From contig NC_067295.1 of assembly GCF_020740795.1 (NCBI RefSeq), forward strand, positions 62,001 through 126,000: 64,000 nucleotides of DNA, read 5' to 3'. Of this stretch, positions 1-22,300 are shown in pieces. The notes below the pieces were generated by a model, which did not search any database, had not been told where the DNA came from, and saw nothing but the letters and a program-made list of their open reading frames with translations. Each line of letters starts with the position of its first letter. The stretch's first letter is position 1. The DNA comes from Apus apus. Lineage: Eukaryota; Chordata; Aves; Apodiformes; Apodidae. A program made the translations under genes and the position numbers.

Positions 1-511
1 TCATACCAGCATCTGTTTTTCTTGAATTGGTTCCTCTGCCACTCCCATGTATTTGATTCCTTCCTTAATTCTCCCTGCATGCCCTCTGCTCTTGCTTTAA
101 CACCTTCCTTGTTGCTAACTGCCTAATTCTTTTCTCCCCTTTTTCCTGGATGTTCTTAACACTACAGGCTTGCATCTTGAATTCAATAAATAGCTCCTTT
201 TCTTTATTTTTCCTGACAAAAATTACAGAGCACTGTATGTTTCCACAGTAGCGATAACACCAGAATATTCCACGCTATCAAGGAAAAATGAGTGAAGAGT
301 AACCAATAACAATACATAATTTATTCAACATTTATATTGATTTTAGCTTTCCTCCTCCATCCATTCACCTAATTGCTACAGGAACCCATCTTTATGTTTT
401 ATATCACATCTCAAATGATGACTTCTTCAAGGTAGGAATGCTTCACTCCATAGAGTGTCATGTGTGCAGAGAGTCATGCTATCTGAATTAGCATAGTCTA
501 GGTTATTATAC
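1..511 (-). other. GNPTG intron 6, partial
   Basis: The donor after exon 6 is at 511/510 (CAAAG followed by gtataa on the minus strand). No further GNPTG exon is found in the remaining bases, so the intron runs past the window edge. No repeat family was recognised here. Confidence 0.7.
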
Positions 512-3500
512 CTTTGTCTGTCTGCTTTTAGTTTCACACGAGTCTCCTTCCCTCATCCACATTCCAACAAAAGTGTTGTTGTCAATTTCCCATTCATGCC
601 AGATTCTGAAAAAACAGGACATAATTTTATTTTAAGTTACTGGGAAGAGAAAGGTGAACTGTCAGGAAGAAAAACAGGAATACCTTTACATCATGTTCAA
701 TTTAACGGTATATACTTTATTTTTGTTGCCTTAGTGTTTTCATTTCTTACACCTGAGACTTTATAAACAGTGTAGTTTGTTATCCAGGCAGCTATATAGG
801 GCATATCAACATTATTTTGAGAGCACAGTTCAGGATCAGCTTTCAGTCTGGAAACTACTTGCACTTATAAATCTGTGTTTAAATCCAATAAAATTTGGAT
901 CTTACAGATTGATCCCACAGTCAGTGCCATTATGCTAAGTTGTCTGTGCAACTGAGATTATTTGCAGGATTTTTAGTGCTGGTGAGAGCACCTACAAAAA
1001 CTAGTCTCTACTTCTGCTAGCCCTAAGGCAAATGATACCCTCAGTGTCTTGATGTAGCCTTTTCCTGTCATATTGGCTCACAAATTACTGTGCACATAGG
1101 AAGGAAAACAAAAAAAAAAGACATCTATATATAAAATATTTATAAAGGCAGTAACTTTAAAGTAGTCCTCTAATGTATAATTAAATTTATTTTAGGAAGG
1201 TCTTATGATTTGGGTATTCTGGGGTCTTTGAATTCTTTGGGATACTTTTTTGGGTCTATACTAAATCTTTTATTGACTTTATTAAATATGTTTTACACAT
1301 TAGGCATAAAGCACTAATTTCACTTTGTGAGGTGATATTCAACTCAAGGAGAAAACAGTTAACAGACATGAAATCTTTGTCAATATAAGCTGTAGTAATA
1401 CATTATTGAATTTCTCACATGTACATATCATACCTGCAGTTGCCACTGGTTATTAGTATTTCTCAACACAAAATCACAAATTTTTCAAGACAGAACATTG
1501 TTGTGCGTAATGCCTTGGGAACTACAATGACCTATGCTGACCAATAAGAGAAACTTAATTTTTAAACTCCTTTTTGACAATCTATAAAATGGTCTGCTAA
1601 CAACGTGGGTAAAACTTCAAGCCTCACCCTAAAATCCCACTGTAGGCATTCCATCGAAAAGTCTGCTCATGCTGAGTGACATTATGGAAAGGACAAAACT
1701 CATATTTGTACCTTAAAAGAAAACAAAAAAAGGACATTTCAGACTGAAATAAAAAACTAGTTAGTTCCTAATAAACATATAGAATCAAATATCCAGATCC
1801 ATTACTCACGTGGATTCCACAAAACTGAAACACTTGCCAGCAAGCCTAAATAGATGTGCAGGGCCTAAAAACATTGCAAAATGACATCAAAGAAGAATAA
1901 TGTTTTAGTTAAATTTAAGCAAATTACTGTGGTGACAAAATTACAAGAATGATATGACAAATTTAGTTTTCCTCTATACATAAGGAAAAATATATATAAA
2001 CCTCTTTCTACAATACAAGAAACCTGTATACAAGCAAATATTTGGAGGCCAGATCCACACAAGGAATCATGAGTGATCTTGCTCAACTCTAACACTGAAA
2101 TCAGTAGAACTCTTGCTTGGCAGCTGTCTGTCCCCAGAATTATCAAGTTTATACTAATAAAGTATATCTGCTCACAATAGCAAGAATGCAGCATATGTAA
2201 GTTTCACTGATATTCTCAAATATTACAGATATTCCTTTTGACAGTTTGCCTTCACAGTCTGATCCAGTTAGTGTTCAACAAGATAAATCTTTTACTGTCA
2301 GACAGGTCAGCAGTTACAATCCAACCCTGTAGAATTGACCAGTCCAGAATCCAAGACAGGTAACGGCTCATTCAAAAATGAGCCAAAACTTCTCAACTAT
2401 GTGCTACGGGGGTATTCCAGCATCTGTTGTTTAAGGTAGCTTTGCATGGAATGGTATTTGTGAGGAAAAGAGAAGAAAAGAGATTACAAAGCAAATAAAA
2501 CTTCACCCTGGATTCTACTTCCCCCTGCCAGGAATGCCTATGTCCTTCTTCCAGGGATCTAGACAAGCAACCCTAGAAGCACAGATCAGCAGGATCGTGC
2601 CCTCTGGATTGTCCCAACCACTGAGATACAGGCAGGTCCTCTTTCCCATTTGATTTTTCTGACTGTATGATCTTGCATTTCATCCCAGATTATCATAGTC
2701 TGTATCAAAGGGCTGGCCCCTCTACCATCTGCAATCTGTGCGTTAGTGATTGGGATGCTCCTCCCACAGAGGAAGAAAAGCAAATGTGAATGTCTCTGAG
2801 GAACACATGAAACTCATGCCTCTGTATCCTGGGCAGATGCTCTGAAAGAAGTTATAGTAACTATTGCCCCACCTGCCTTGTAAAACAAATAAACAAACAA
2901 ATAAATAAAATAGAACAAGTAAGGTTTGCATCCTAAAGATATAATTGTGCATGCCCCAAATTCCAGTTCCACAGACACTCCCAATTTTTGGCTACACAGA
3001 AGTTCTCACATCCAGGAAAGGAGGATTCCTAGCATATTGTCCTTTTAACTATTTTCCTGCTATTTTTGGCATTTTTCCATTCAGCATTCCAGCTATTACT
3101 AATCCCATTTCTAACTATTTCACTTTTCACAAACAGAACATGCAGAATTTATATATTTGATTTGGACTTACAAAATGTGACAGAAGACCTTAAGTATATT
3201 CCCATTCACCATCACCATACCAAAATGCCTTTACTGAACCTGAACCTGGTTAAAGTCTGTGCCTAAGGTTAGCAGAGAGACAAAGTTATTTCCCTTTGCT
3301 TACTCCTTGCATTCAGTGTTTATTTTACCTACTGGTCTCCATATATGCTCTAGAACTTTTTAGATTCCTGTTTGTGTTACTAAAGCAGTGCACTTACATC
3401 GCAGCACCCAGCCTGTGCGTGTGAAAAGGAGCCTCTGTGATATGTTCCAAGACTACTCTTAGGACTTTTATAAAAACATTTTTGTATATGAAGTACGATC

Positions 3501-4325
3501 AGATGATGGGATAACTTTTATATAACAATCTCAAGGATGTCAGGGATTGTTTCAAGAAGAAAAAGATACTTAGTAAGGATGAGAAGAATCTGTGACTGGC
3601 TCCAAAAACACAGAATAAAACATAGGGATAACACTGCGGCCAAAGAGCACCGGGACACGGAACACCGAAGAGGTTAATTTAATTTTTAACACTTCAGAAG
3701 CACAAAAAATGTATTTGCTTACAACTATTTTCCATGATGCTCATAAAAAGACAAGTAAAATGAGTCGTTGTCTGCATAAAGTCAGAGTAGCCGATTCTGC
3801 AAATGACCGTCACTAAACGATGAAAAAAAAGGAAACGCTTCAATGTACCTGACACGGCAGACGGTGACACCTTCGGCTGCAGCCTGTTGGTCTGAGGCAA
3901 GAACGGGTTGTTCAGCCTGTGGGAAGAAGGACAGTGCCCGTGCAGCGCCGAGCTGCGCGCCCGGCGGCGGCTCCAGCCCCCCCGCCCGAGGGCCCCGCGG
4001 AGCCGCCCGGCCCGGGGGGCTGCGGGACGCGGCGGCGGAGACGTACCCGAACGTGTTCGGCTCCTCCACAATCTTCATCTTCCCTGCCGAGGCGCAGAAC
4101 CCTGCCGAGCAGAGCAGGTGTCGGTGCCTGCCGGGCGGGCCCCGCGCCCCGCGCCCCGCGCCCCGCGCCCCGCGCCCCGCGCCCCGCGCCCCGCGCCCCG
4201 CGCCCCGCGCCCCGCGCCCCGCGCCCCGCGCCCCGCGCCCCGCGCCCCGCGCTCACCCAGAGCCGCCCCGCGCCCGCCCCGCGCTCACCCAGAGCCGCCC
4301 CCAGCACCAGCCGCGCGGCCGCCAT
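512..4325 (-). CDS. GNPTG: GNPTG, N-acetylglucosamine-1-phosphotransferase gamma subunit (5' part, exons 1-6)
   Basis: The gamma subunit of the Golgi GlcNAc-1-phosphotransferase that puts the mannose-6-phosphate mark on lysosomal enzymes; the family is a soluble lumenal glycoprotein with an MRH-type domain. Coding exons read on the minus strand: 4325-4289, 4083-4047, 3916-3849, 1864-1810, 1711-1628 and 605-512. All have AG/GT borders and the phases join into 125 codons. Recognisable segments are [12 protein letters not shown] (exon 2), [14 protein letters not shown] (exon 3), [16 protein letters not shown] (exon 4), [19 protein letters not shown] (exon 5) and IWHEWEI...[10 protein letters not shown] (exon 6), close to the human protein. 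The later exons, including the C-terminal part, lie left of position 1. The start was chosen at 4325 because the codon is in good context (GCGATGG) and phase fits exon 2. The resulting leader before KMKIVEE is only about 13 residues, short for a signal peptide. Transcribed divergently from TSR3. Confidence 0.93.
1865..3848 (-). other. GNPTG intron 3
   Basis: About 2 kb of A+T-rich sequence between exons 3 and 4, with the donor at 3848/3847 and acceptor at 1866/1865. The smaller introns are 606-1627, 1712-1809, 3917-4046 and 4084-4288. I see no coding segment or named repeat in this stretch apart from a short A-rich run near 2882-2910. Confidence 0.7.
4141..4252. repeat. Perfect 7-bp tandem array, 16 copies (cccgcgc / minus-strand GGGGCGC class)
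   Basis: Sixteen uninterrupted copies of the heptamer cccgcgc fill 112 bp, more than half of the 205-bp GNPTG intron 1. On the transcribed GNPTG sense strand the array reads as GGGG runs separated by CGC, a composition compatible with G-quadruplex or other GC-rich structure. Because 7 is not a multiple of 3, all frames translate to the same seven-residue Gly/Ala/Arg periodicity, which produces long spurious open frames. Confidence 0.97.
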
Positions 4326-4386
4326 CGCCGCTTCCGCGGGAACCGGAAGGCGCGGGGCCCGGGAGCGGCGGGGCCTGGGAGGCCGC
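4326..4386. promoter_or_regulatory. Bidirectional GNPTG/TSR3 promoter core with paired ETS motifs
   Basis: Only 61 bp separate the GNPTG start codon (4325, minus) from the TSR3 start codon (4387, plus), so the two 5' UTRs must be very short or overlap. Inside lie CTTCCG at 4331-4336 and CCGGAAG at 4343-4349, two ETS-type (GABPA/ELK class) cores in opposite orientation, typical of CpG-island bidirectional housekeeping promoters. No TATA box is seen. Transcription start sites are inferred, not observed. Confidence 0.75.
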
Positions 4387-7300
4387 ATGGAGCGCGGCCC
4401 GGGAGCCGCCCCGCGCAGGGGCGGCCGGCGCGGCGCGCGAGGCCTGGACGCCTTCGCGGCGGAAGCGGAGGCCGCGCTGAGAGGTGCGGGGCGGTGCGGG
4501 GCGGTGCGGGGCTGCCGGGCCGGGCGGCCGCCGGGCTCTAACGCGCGTCTGCTCTTTCAGCCTGCCTGGAGGGCGAGGGGAGCGCGGGGGGCGGCCCGGA
4601 GGCGAAGGTCCCGTGTCCTCTCGCCATGTGGGAGCTCGGGCACTGCGACCCCAAGAGGTGCACCGGGAGGAAACTGGCCCGCAAAGGGCTGCTGCGGACC
4701 CTGCGCCTCCGCCAGCGCTTCCCGGGGCTCGTCCTTAGCCCTCTGGCCACCGAGTACGTCTCTCCCGCTGACCGGTACGTCCCGGCGGGGCCCGGGTGAC
4801 CCCGCTGCCTGCCCGCGACAGAGCGACCTGCCGTGATGGGGTAACGGGAGAAAACCTCAACCACGGAGGAAACTTGACCTTCCTGTTACACCACACGGTT
4901 GCATAAACATGAGGGATAGAGCAGTTTTGTTAAATCAGGTTAGCATTTTTGTACAGCTGGTATTTGGGGAGAAAAGCATCTGTAGATGCCAGTGAGAAAT
5001 CACAGAATGGGGGTTGGAGGTTGACGTGTTCAGAACCGCGGGCTGACAGCTTCTGGATCTTCTGTGATTCCATGCTCAAGTTCTAGCAAAACCCGATGCC
5101 TTAATTAGAAAACTTACTTGGAGGGAACATTGGGAATTGCCTTTAAATGTGCCTGCAGAATTTTTATAAAGATGTACTCACTCATATAAGGGATTAGAAG
5201 CTAGTGAACATAAATCTGAACTTTTGTGTATTTGTAAGAACGTGAATGTTACTCTTAACTATGCTCTTCTGTCACATTTTTAATCAACAATTTTGCACAT
5301 TGTTTGAAACATATGGATAAATCTTTTTTGCCACATGCATATCTGGAGGAAAAACCTTATTCTTCTCTCGCTGCATCTGTCTTTTAGCCTATTATAAAAC
5401 ATACACATTTTGATTGACAAAAGGAGGGGCTGTATGTGAATTTGTTGCCAGTATAGTGTCAGCTGTAATTCTCACTTTAATTTATGTTATCAATACAATG
5501 ATAAGAACTTTTCAAACACAGTGGTGTTTCTTCTTCCAGGCATGTCATTGCTCAGCGTGGAATTGCAGTCATAGATTGCTCATGGGCCAAGTTAGAAGAA
5601 ACTCCCTTTAACAGAATGAGAGGAGGTCACCCACGGCTGCTGCCTTACTTGGTGGCTGCAAATCCTGTCAACTACGGTCGGCCGTGCAAGCTGTCCTGCG
5701 TGGAGGCTTTTGCTGCAGCTTTTTGCATTGCTGGTAGGCTGGGATGTGTCTGAAGTGCCATGTTACCAGCAGTCCTTACATCTTTCATAAATCAGACAAG
5801 ATGATCTGCAGTAGAACAAACTGCAATGCTGTGCCACTGGTCATCACTGCTGAGTTTGGAATCAGATTGTCTAGCTTTCTTCCAAGAACTTTAATCTGGT
5901 AGCATCAAGGTATCTGTGGGGTGTTTGTGTCAGTTACTGAGCAGGACACAAACTGATGACCCTGGTTTTGTCAGGATGGCACTTAATGTTAGAAAAACTG
6001 TTTTTAAAAGCCAGAGAAGACAGAGCATGAACCTTTAGGCACCTTTGTCTTAATGAGAGGTAACAGCTGTCTGTTACCAGGTTGGGTTCTTGTTAAGAAC
6101 AAAAGAAATTGCTCCCTCTTGTGATATTTTGAAAAATCATCACAGAACTTCATTGACAATTGAAGAGATGTGTCTACTACACTGCAGACAAATCTTACCT
6201 TCCAAAAATACTGTATGAACAACTGCTCCCTTACTGGAGGACTGTGGTAGCTAGAGCATGAATCATTCCTTACCTGTACAAAAGGTTTTTATAAAACACA
6301 CTAGAAGACTATGAACTTTTCTTGGATTCAGTTAAGATACTGCAAGGTAAACCAAAGTTTGAAAAGACTTTTAATATTTTTTAATGATTGAGTCCCTGAA
6401 CACAGAAAAAATGCTGGCAAATATCTCACTATTGTAGGGAAACAAAGGCATGTACTGAACTTCTAAAGCTGTAAACTGAGTGACATCTCACTGAAAAAGA
6501 AAACATATTTTCTGTTTTAGGATTCCCAGACCTAGCCACAATTCTTCTAAGGAAATTTAAGTGGGGTGAGTCATTTATTGACTTGAACAAAAATCTCCTG
6601 GAAAAATATGCAGCCTGTCATTGCCAGGAAGAAGTGCTGAGAGTTGAAAAGGACTTTTTAGCCAGTGTCCAAGAAAAAAAAGATGAAGAAATAGGTAAGA
6701 AAAAACACACACCACAAACACTCTTATTCCTAACTAGTTTCTGAACAATCCATTTAATATCATACTGACAAGGTAGAAGATAACAGCTTCGCTGTGTTGT
6801 TCTATCTTTATACCATGTATTCTTCTTACAAGTAAGTTTGCGTATTTTTTTCTACTCAAAAAGCTGAAAACAGCTAAAGCAATTTAATGCATATAGTAGT
6901 ATATTCACAGCTGACCTGTGAAGCAGCTGCCCTGATTAAAGATAGTGGAGAAATAAGGATTAAAAAGAAGATATTATGCTGTCACAGTTTAACAAGCTTC
7001 CTCATTTCATCTACAGATGCTAAAATTGGAGTATGAGTGAAAAGAACAGTAATTCAGGAGGATTGTAAAGAAAAATAAGTTAGCTAAACATAAACTTAAG
7101 ACCTTTAATGGATATGTTTATATGGTCCCTAATTAAGTTGTTTAAAATGAGATGTATAGAGATAATGAAAAGAGTTTATAATAAGTATGTTCCCTAAATC
7201 TGCCAGTAACAATGTTACCATTATTTCAGGCTATAATCACAGGTGGGTGCTTGGTCTCATTCAAGGCAGCATAAAAAAAAGCCAAATAAAATTATCAATA

Positions 7301-8351
7301 ACACATTAAGAGAGATGCTCCCAATTAATGTCTTCCTTTCACAGTGTTGAAGTCCCTTAAAAATAGTCCAGGGCATCACACTGTAAAGAGATGGTAGGCT
7401 GCCTCTAGTTTCTCTGAACTTTCATCTTTTTACCATAACATGCTAGGCTGAGTGAAATAATCCTGTTGTGTGACAGAAGCCTAACTATTGTTACATTACA
7501 GTGAAGATAGCTCTTAAGGGGCAACACTACTGTGCTAAACAAAGTACACTTACACCCACAGTCCTGTGTATTTTCTGGATGGACTGTGGTACCACAGCTG
7601 TCATGCCTTGTTTGATTTTTCTGAGGCAGGTTCTCTCCAGCTGTGTAAGCAAAAGCAAATCTAGCCCTTACTCAGCAAGAGCTAGACCTGGACAGCTGTA
7701 CTTCACTTCTCAGTAAGCATGAACTAACTAGATAACCCTTTTAGAACTAACCCATGTTTTCTTACCAAAAGTCTTAGAAAAATGATGTGTAGAGCCTGAC
7801 TAGATAGCTACTGAACCCCTTGGGGGAGAGGAGGCACAAAGGGCGTGGAAAAGAGTGAAAAGACTAGAATGGCAGGGGCAGGACTTTGCAGTTGTTTCTC
7901 ACCTCCTTTGGTTTCTGATCAGACAACATGGTAAAACTTACCAGAAAGCTGAACCACACTTCTTATGCCTCCCCCACCTTGCCAATAATCTTCTTTTTAA
8001 ATATGAATGAAGGCAGACCATTAAAATATGCCCTTTTCATTAGTGTGTGCATTTTTTCCTTCTTTTTTCCAGATCCATTTGATGTTGACTCAGGAAAAGA
8101 ATTTTCTAATCCTAACAGACCCATCCATTCCCCAGGGTAACAAAGTTTAATTTAAGTACTGTTTTCTTATTATAAGGTGTTACACTTTCATAATCCTGAA
8201 AAATGTTTCCAGACTAGCACAAAGCAGTGAAGAATCTGAGGAGGACAGCACGAGCACTCCAGACGATGCCACTGAAAGTGATGAGAACAGTCCAGAAGAT
8301 GATAGTAAAGTTGCTGCAACAACAGCCAATCAATCAACTCCTGAAAAATAA
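4387..8351 (+). CDS. TSR3: TSR3, 18S rRNA aminocarboxypropyltransferase
   Basis: TSR3 transfers the 3-amino-3-carboxypropyl group from S-adenosylmethionine to the hypermodified pseudouridine of 18S rRNA during late small-subunit maturation in the cytoplasm. Exons are 4387-4483, 4561-4774, 5540-5733, 6521-6694, 8073-8136 and 8213-8351. Borders are GT/AG and the phases join into 294 codons including TAA (293 aa). An Arg/Ala-rich N-terminus is followed by the family core: [75 protein letters not shown] and [15 protein letters not shown]. The last exon is a Ser/Glu/Asp-rich acidic tail, as in vertebrate homologues. The first intron is only 77 bp and starts in a 10-bp tandem repeat. The gene is head to head with GNPTG and tail to tail with UBE2I. 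Confidence 0.96.
4484..4513 (+). repeat. Three tandem copies of a 10-bp unit at the TSR3 exon 1 donor
   Basis: The unit gtgcggggcg is present at 4484-4493 and 4494-4503, and with one change at 4504-4513. Each copy begins with a GT in the context used by the predicted donor. Alternative use of copies two or three would add 10 or 20 nt and shift the reading frame. Confidence 0.85.
6695..8072 (+). other. TSR3 intron 5-proximal non-coding stretch (intron 4)
   Basis: The longest TSR3 intron, between the exon ending in KDEEI and the exon starting DPFDVDSG. The other long introns are 4775-5539 and 5734-6520. I see no coding segment. A possible weak CR1-like 3' end near 5002-5020 (tcacagaatgggggttgg) is too short to call. 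Confidence 0.7.
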
Positions 8352-10444
8352 AAAAAAACCCAACCAACCAAAATACCCCACATACCACAAGGAAATAAAA
8401 ACAACCCAAAACCATCCCAAAGAGTTGTAACATATTCTATAAAGACATTTTATTGTGAACAGTTAAGTGTGGCTCATTTACCTGTAGTTGGTACTTAGCA
8501 AATACCTTTCTTTAGGTGAACCTCAGGCTAGATGTGGGTTTATAGGTCTATTTATGCATATAAAGGCCTCAAACTATTTAATTTTTAGATACTTGTTTAT
8601 GGAACGCCAATTATTATGTAAAAAGACTGAAGCTTAGTTACATGTTAAAAAAACACCGTATTCTCATCAGTGTGGTTTACAGGGATTACACTTTCACCTA
8701 ATAGTACATTTAAGTAAACCCTTCTAACTTCTGGGCTATATTTCACCTCGAAAACATGACTACCTTATTACCCTAAGTACCTACAACATCAGGAGCGTCT
8801 GACTTTTTGCAGGCTTGAGCCTGCCATATGTTTTTCAACTACTTCATCTAGTTTAGGGTAAAACTGACTAGCCAAACTTAAAAGGAAAAACAATGCTTCC
8901 TGGAATTACTTCGAACTTCCCAGAATGGCTTTTCAGTAACTTTGCATGCAGGGTTTTTTTATTTACTCTCAAACACAGTCCTAAGCAATGTACAGTGTTT
9001 TGACACTTTTAATTCAAACTGTACCATAAAACTTCAGACCACAGGTTCAGCAGTGCTGCCTCCTGCATGCATTCTCATGACTTGAAGTGGCAATCTACCA
9101 AGTCAGAAATAAAGCCTGACCCTTAAAGAGTTGAGTCAGAGATTCTCATTAGCACTTGTACCTTAGTTCACTTTTCCAGATGCCTGCCAGTCTGTATAGT
9201 GAAAGTGCCATGTTAGCAGTTGTTTTCTGTACATTTACACAGAATGTTCTTCTAAGTTTCCAGCACCCAATTGAACTTCAGCAACCCTTCAGTAGAACTG
9301 GAGAACCTGAGGAGAATTCAGACTTGTTACCTTCATGTGCAGAAGTTCAAGACATGGCCAGATTTTGACCTCTTAACCCTCTTCTGCTAGAGATGAAATG
9401 CTACTAGCCCTACTGGAGCTGGAATTGGGAGTCAGTGTAGCAGTTTTAGTGGTACAAATGTTCCATTTCCCTTTGAAAAGAAAAAAAGAAGCCCAAGTAA
9501 ATTAATCTTTAACTCAGTTTGTCAATTACCCACTTTCCTACCCCAAACATATTAAGTCTCCCAACCAGCTGTTGTAACTGATTTCTAGATAGTGACAAGG
9601 AAGCAATCCTGCACAATTTTTAAAGAACTAAGAACGTGAAGGTGTTCACTATTCTGATTTATGGGTATGCTTTTATGACATAAAGCTATTGCAACCAAAT
9701 GCAGACAAGCAGAACAGATCTGAGAACAGAGCTGTGCCACAGAATAACTTACATCTCTAGCAGTAGCCGTTTTTTTAATAACAAAAGCACTGAAGAAGCT
9801 ACAGCCCAGATGGAACAAAGCTTTTCACACTTCATCTGTTTTGCAGAATGACTTGACTAAAAATACAATAAAAAGCAGTGAAAATTTAATAGAGGGTGTA
9901 TCAGCTTGACATACATGAAAATAACTTACATCATTTAACTGATTTCCTTTACAGAAGGAAACTAATTGCACAGAGCACATCCTTTTCCTAAATGCTATAT
10001 ACATTGACATATGGAAGAAGGCACAAAGTATTTCTGACAAACAGGTACCATTTAAAATCCCCATTTGCTGTAGGTCACCTTGCATTCCCTGGACAGCTTT
10101 TATTATTGTTCATATCAGCCTAATGCTTGTCTAATTTTACGTTAGTCACACGAGTATGTTGATCCCATTATGCAAAGTAAGCAATTGGCCTCTAGTCAGA
10201 ATTTCATAAGATTCTTAAGGAAGTGATCAACGTTGAACAGCTGTAAAGCAATTGCTGCTCAGGGCCTGAAGAGGGGCCACCTTTGTGTTGGGGCTGGAGG
10301 CAGGGAAAAGAAATGAAGGCAACATCTAAACAAAAGGTAAGTGCAGCATCACCAGCCTTAAGAACAAGACTTGCACTGATTTGGGTTCTGAGCCGTTTAA
10401 ATGGCAGTCTTTTAATAATTTTAATGAAGATAAATGAAACAAAG
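8352..10444. other. TSR3 3' UTR and TSR3-UBE2I tail-to-tail intergenic region
   Basis: An A/C-rich stretch follows the TSR3 stop. AATAAA occurs on the plus strand at 8347-8352 (overlapping the stop codon), 8394-8399 and 9108-9113; the second gives a short 3' UTR and the third a longer one. Which is used cannot be told from sequence. No gene is seen, although in human BAIAP3 sits between these two genes. Confidence 0.6.
8394..8399 (+). terminator. Candidate TSR3 polyadenylation signal (AATAAA)
   Basis: Canonical hexamer 43 bp after the stop codon, with a GTTGTAA segment about 20 bp further on that could serve as the downstream element. The alternative at 9108-9113 would lengthen the 3' UTR by about 700 nt. 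Confidence 0.45.
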
Positions 10445-10460
10445 CCCTTTATATAAACAG

Positions 10461-10466
10461 TTTATT
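10461..10466 (-). terminator. UBE2I polyadenylation signal (AATAAA on minus strand)
   Basis: On the minus strand the text reads AGTAAATAAACTG, about 575 nt downstream of the UBE2I stop codon. It gives a 3' UTR of roughly 590 nt, with cleavage predicted near 10445. Predicted from sequence only. Confidence 0.6.
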
Positions 10467-11039
10467 TACTCTAAACAGCAACACAGACAGAACGCCATAT
10501 AAACACAAAGGAAGTGATGCAGAATAAGGATGCTGGCTGACTTTGGATCTCAGAGGCTTTTAAGCAATTACAACCTAGTTTCTGAAAGATAGAAAAACAA
10601 ATTCAGGGAGGGAAGGGGGTGGAGGGCATGATTTTTTTTCATACAGCCAGCTAGAGGCTAAATATAGTTCTAACATTTTAAAGCATGCCTGCATCAGATA
10701 GCAAAGTAACTAGAGATACTAGTGAATTTATAGAAGTATAAAAGTTTATAATTTTACAGCAGTTGAAATACTGACATCAATATTAAAATAAAAGCAAGTT
10801 TTACATAACAATCAAAAATACAAAAGACTGAAGGAAGAGACCCTGTATGAAAAAACTGGGGGCAATTCAGCAAATTTAGAACTGTATACAAGTGGCGAAT
10901 ATGGAAAATGGCACACATACAACCCCCTCCCCTAAGTGGATATTAATTGTACATAGCAACATTAGATTTTGCAAAAGTTTTGTAAACAAGTTCTTGCCAA
11001 ACCAATCCCTTCCTTTTTAAGATGCTGCATGACAGATGC

Positions 11040-22123
<11,084 letters not shown>

Positions 22124-22300
22124 CGTGATCAGCAGCCGCGCGTGGCCCGGATTGAGGCGGCAGCGAGTGACCCGGATGTTCCCGGCTCGGCTCCCCCCCT
22201 TTGTCTGCTCCGGAGTTTCCCTCCCTCCCTCCCCCGTGCGGAGCGCGGCGCTGCTGCGTGTCCCTCGGCCCGACCCGTCCGTGCCGCTGCGCCGGCGCGG
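22124..22300 (-). other. Proposed non-coding first exon of UBE2I
   Basis: The minus strand has a good splice donor (ATCACG followed by gtgaggcct) with last exon base 22124, inside the CpG island. Joined to the acceptor at 17973/17972 it gives a 5' UTR ending CGGGACTCTGAAT before the ATG. The right-hand (5') boundary is a rough guess. A transcript is needed to confirm it. Confidence 0.5.

Noticed and set aside
3843-4836. Long overlapping open frames on both strands across the TSR3/GNPTG CpG island, up to 305 codons
   Set aside because: They arise from GC-rich, stop-poor sequence and the heptamer array. The real coding parts are short exons defined by splice sites and homology.
5002-5080. Possible CR1 3' end and short inverted repeat in TSR3 intron 2
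   Set aside because: Only about 20 bp resembles CR1, and the 9-bp arms 60 bp apart are within chance expectation.
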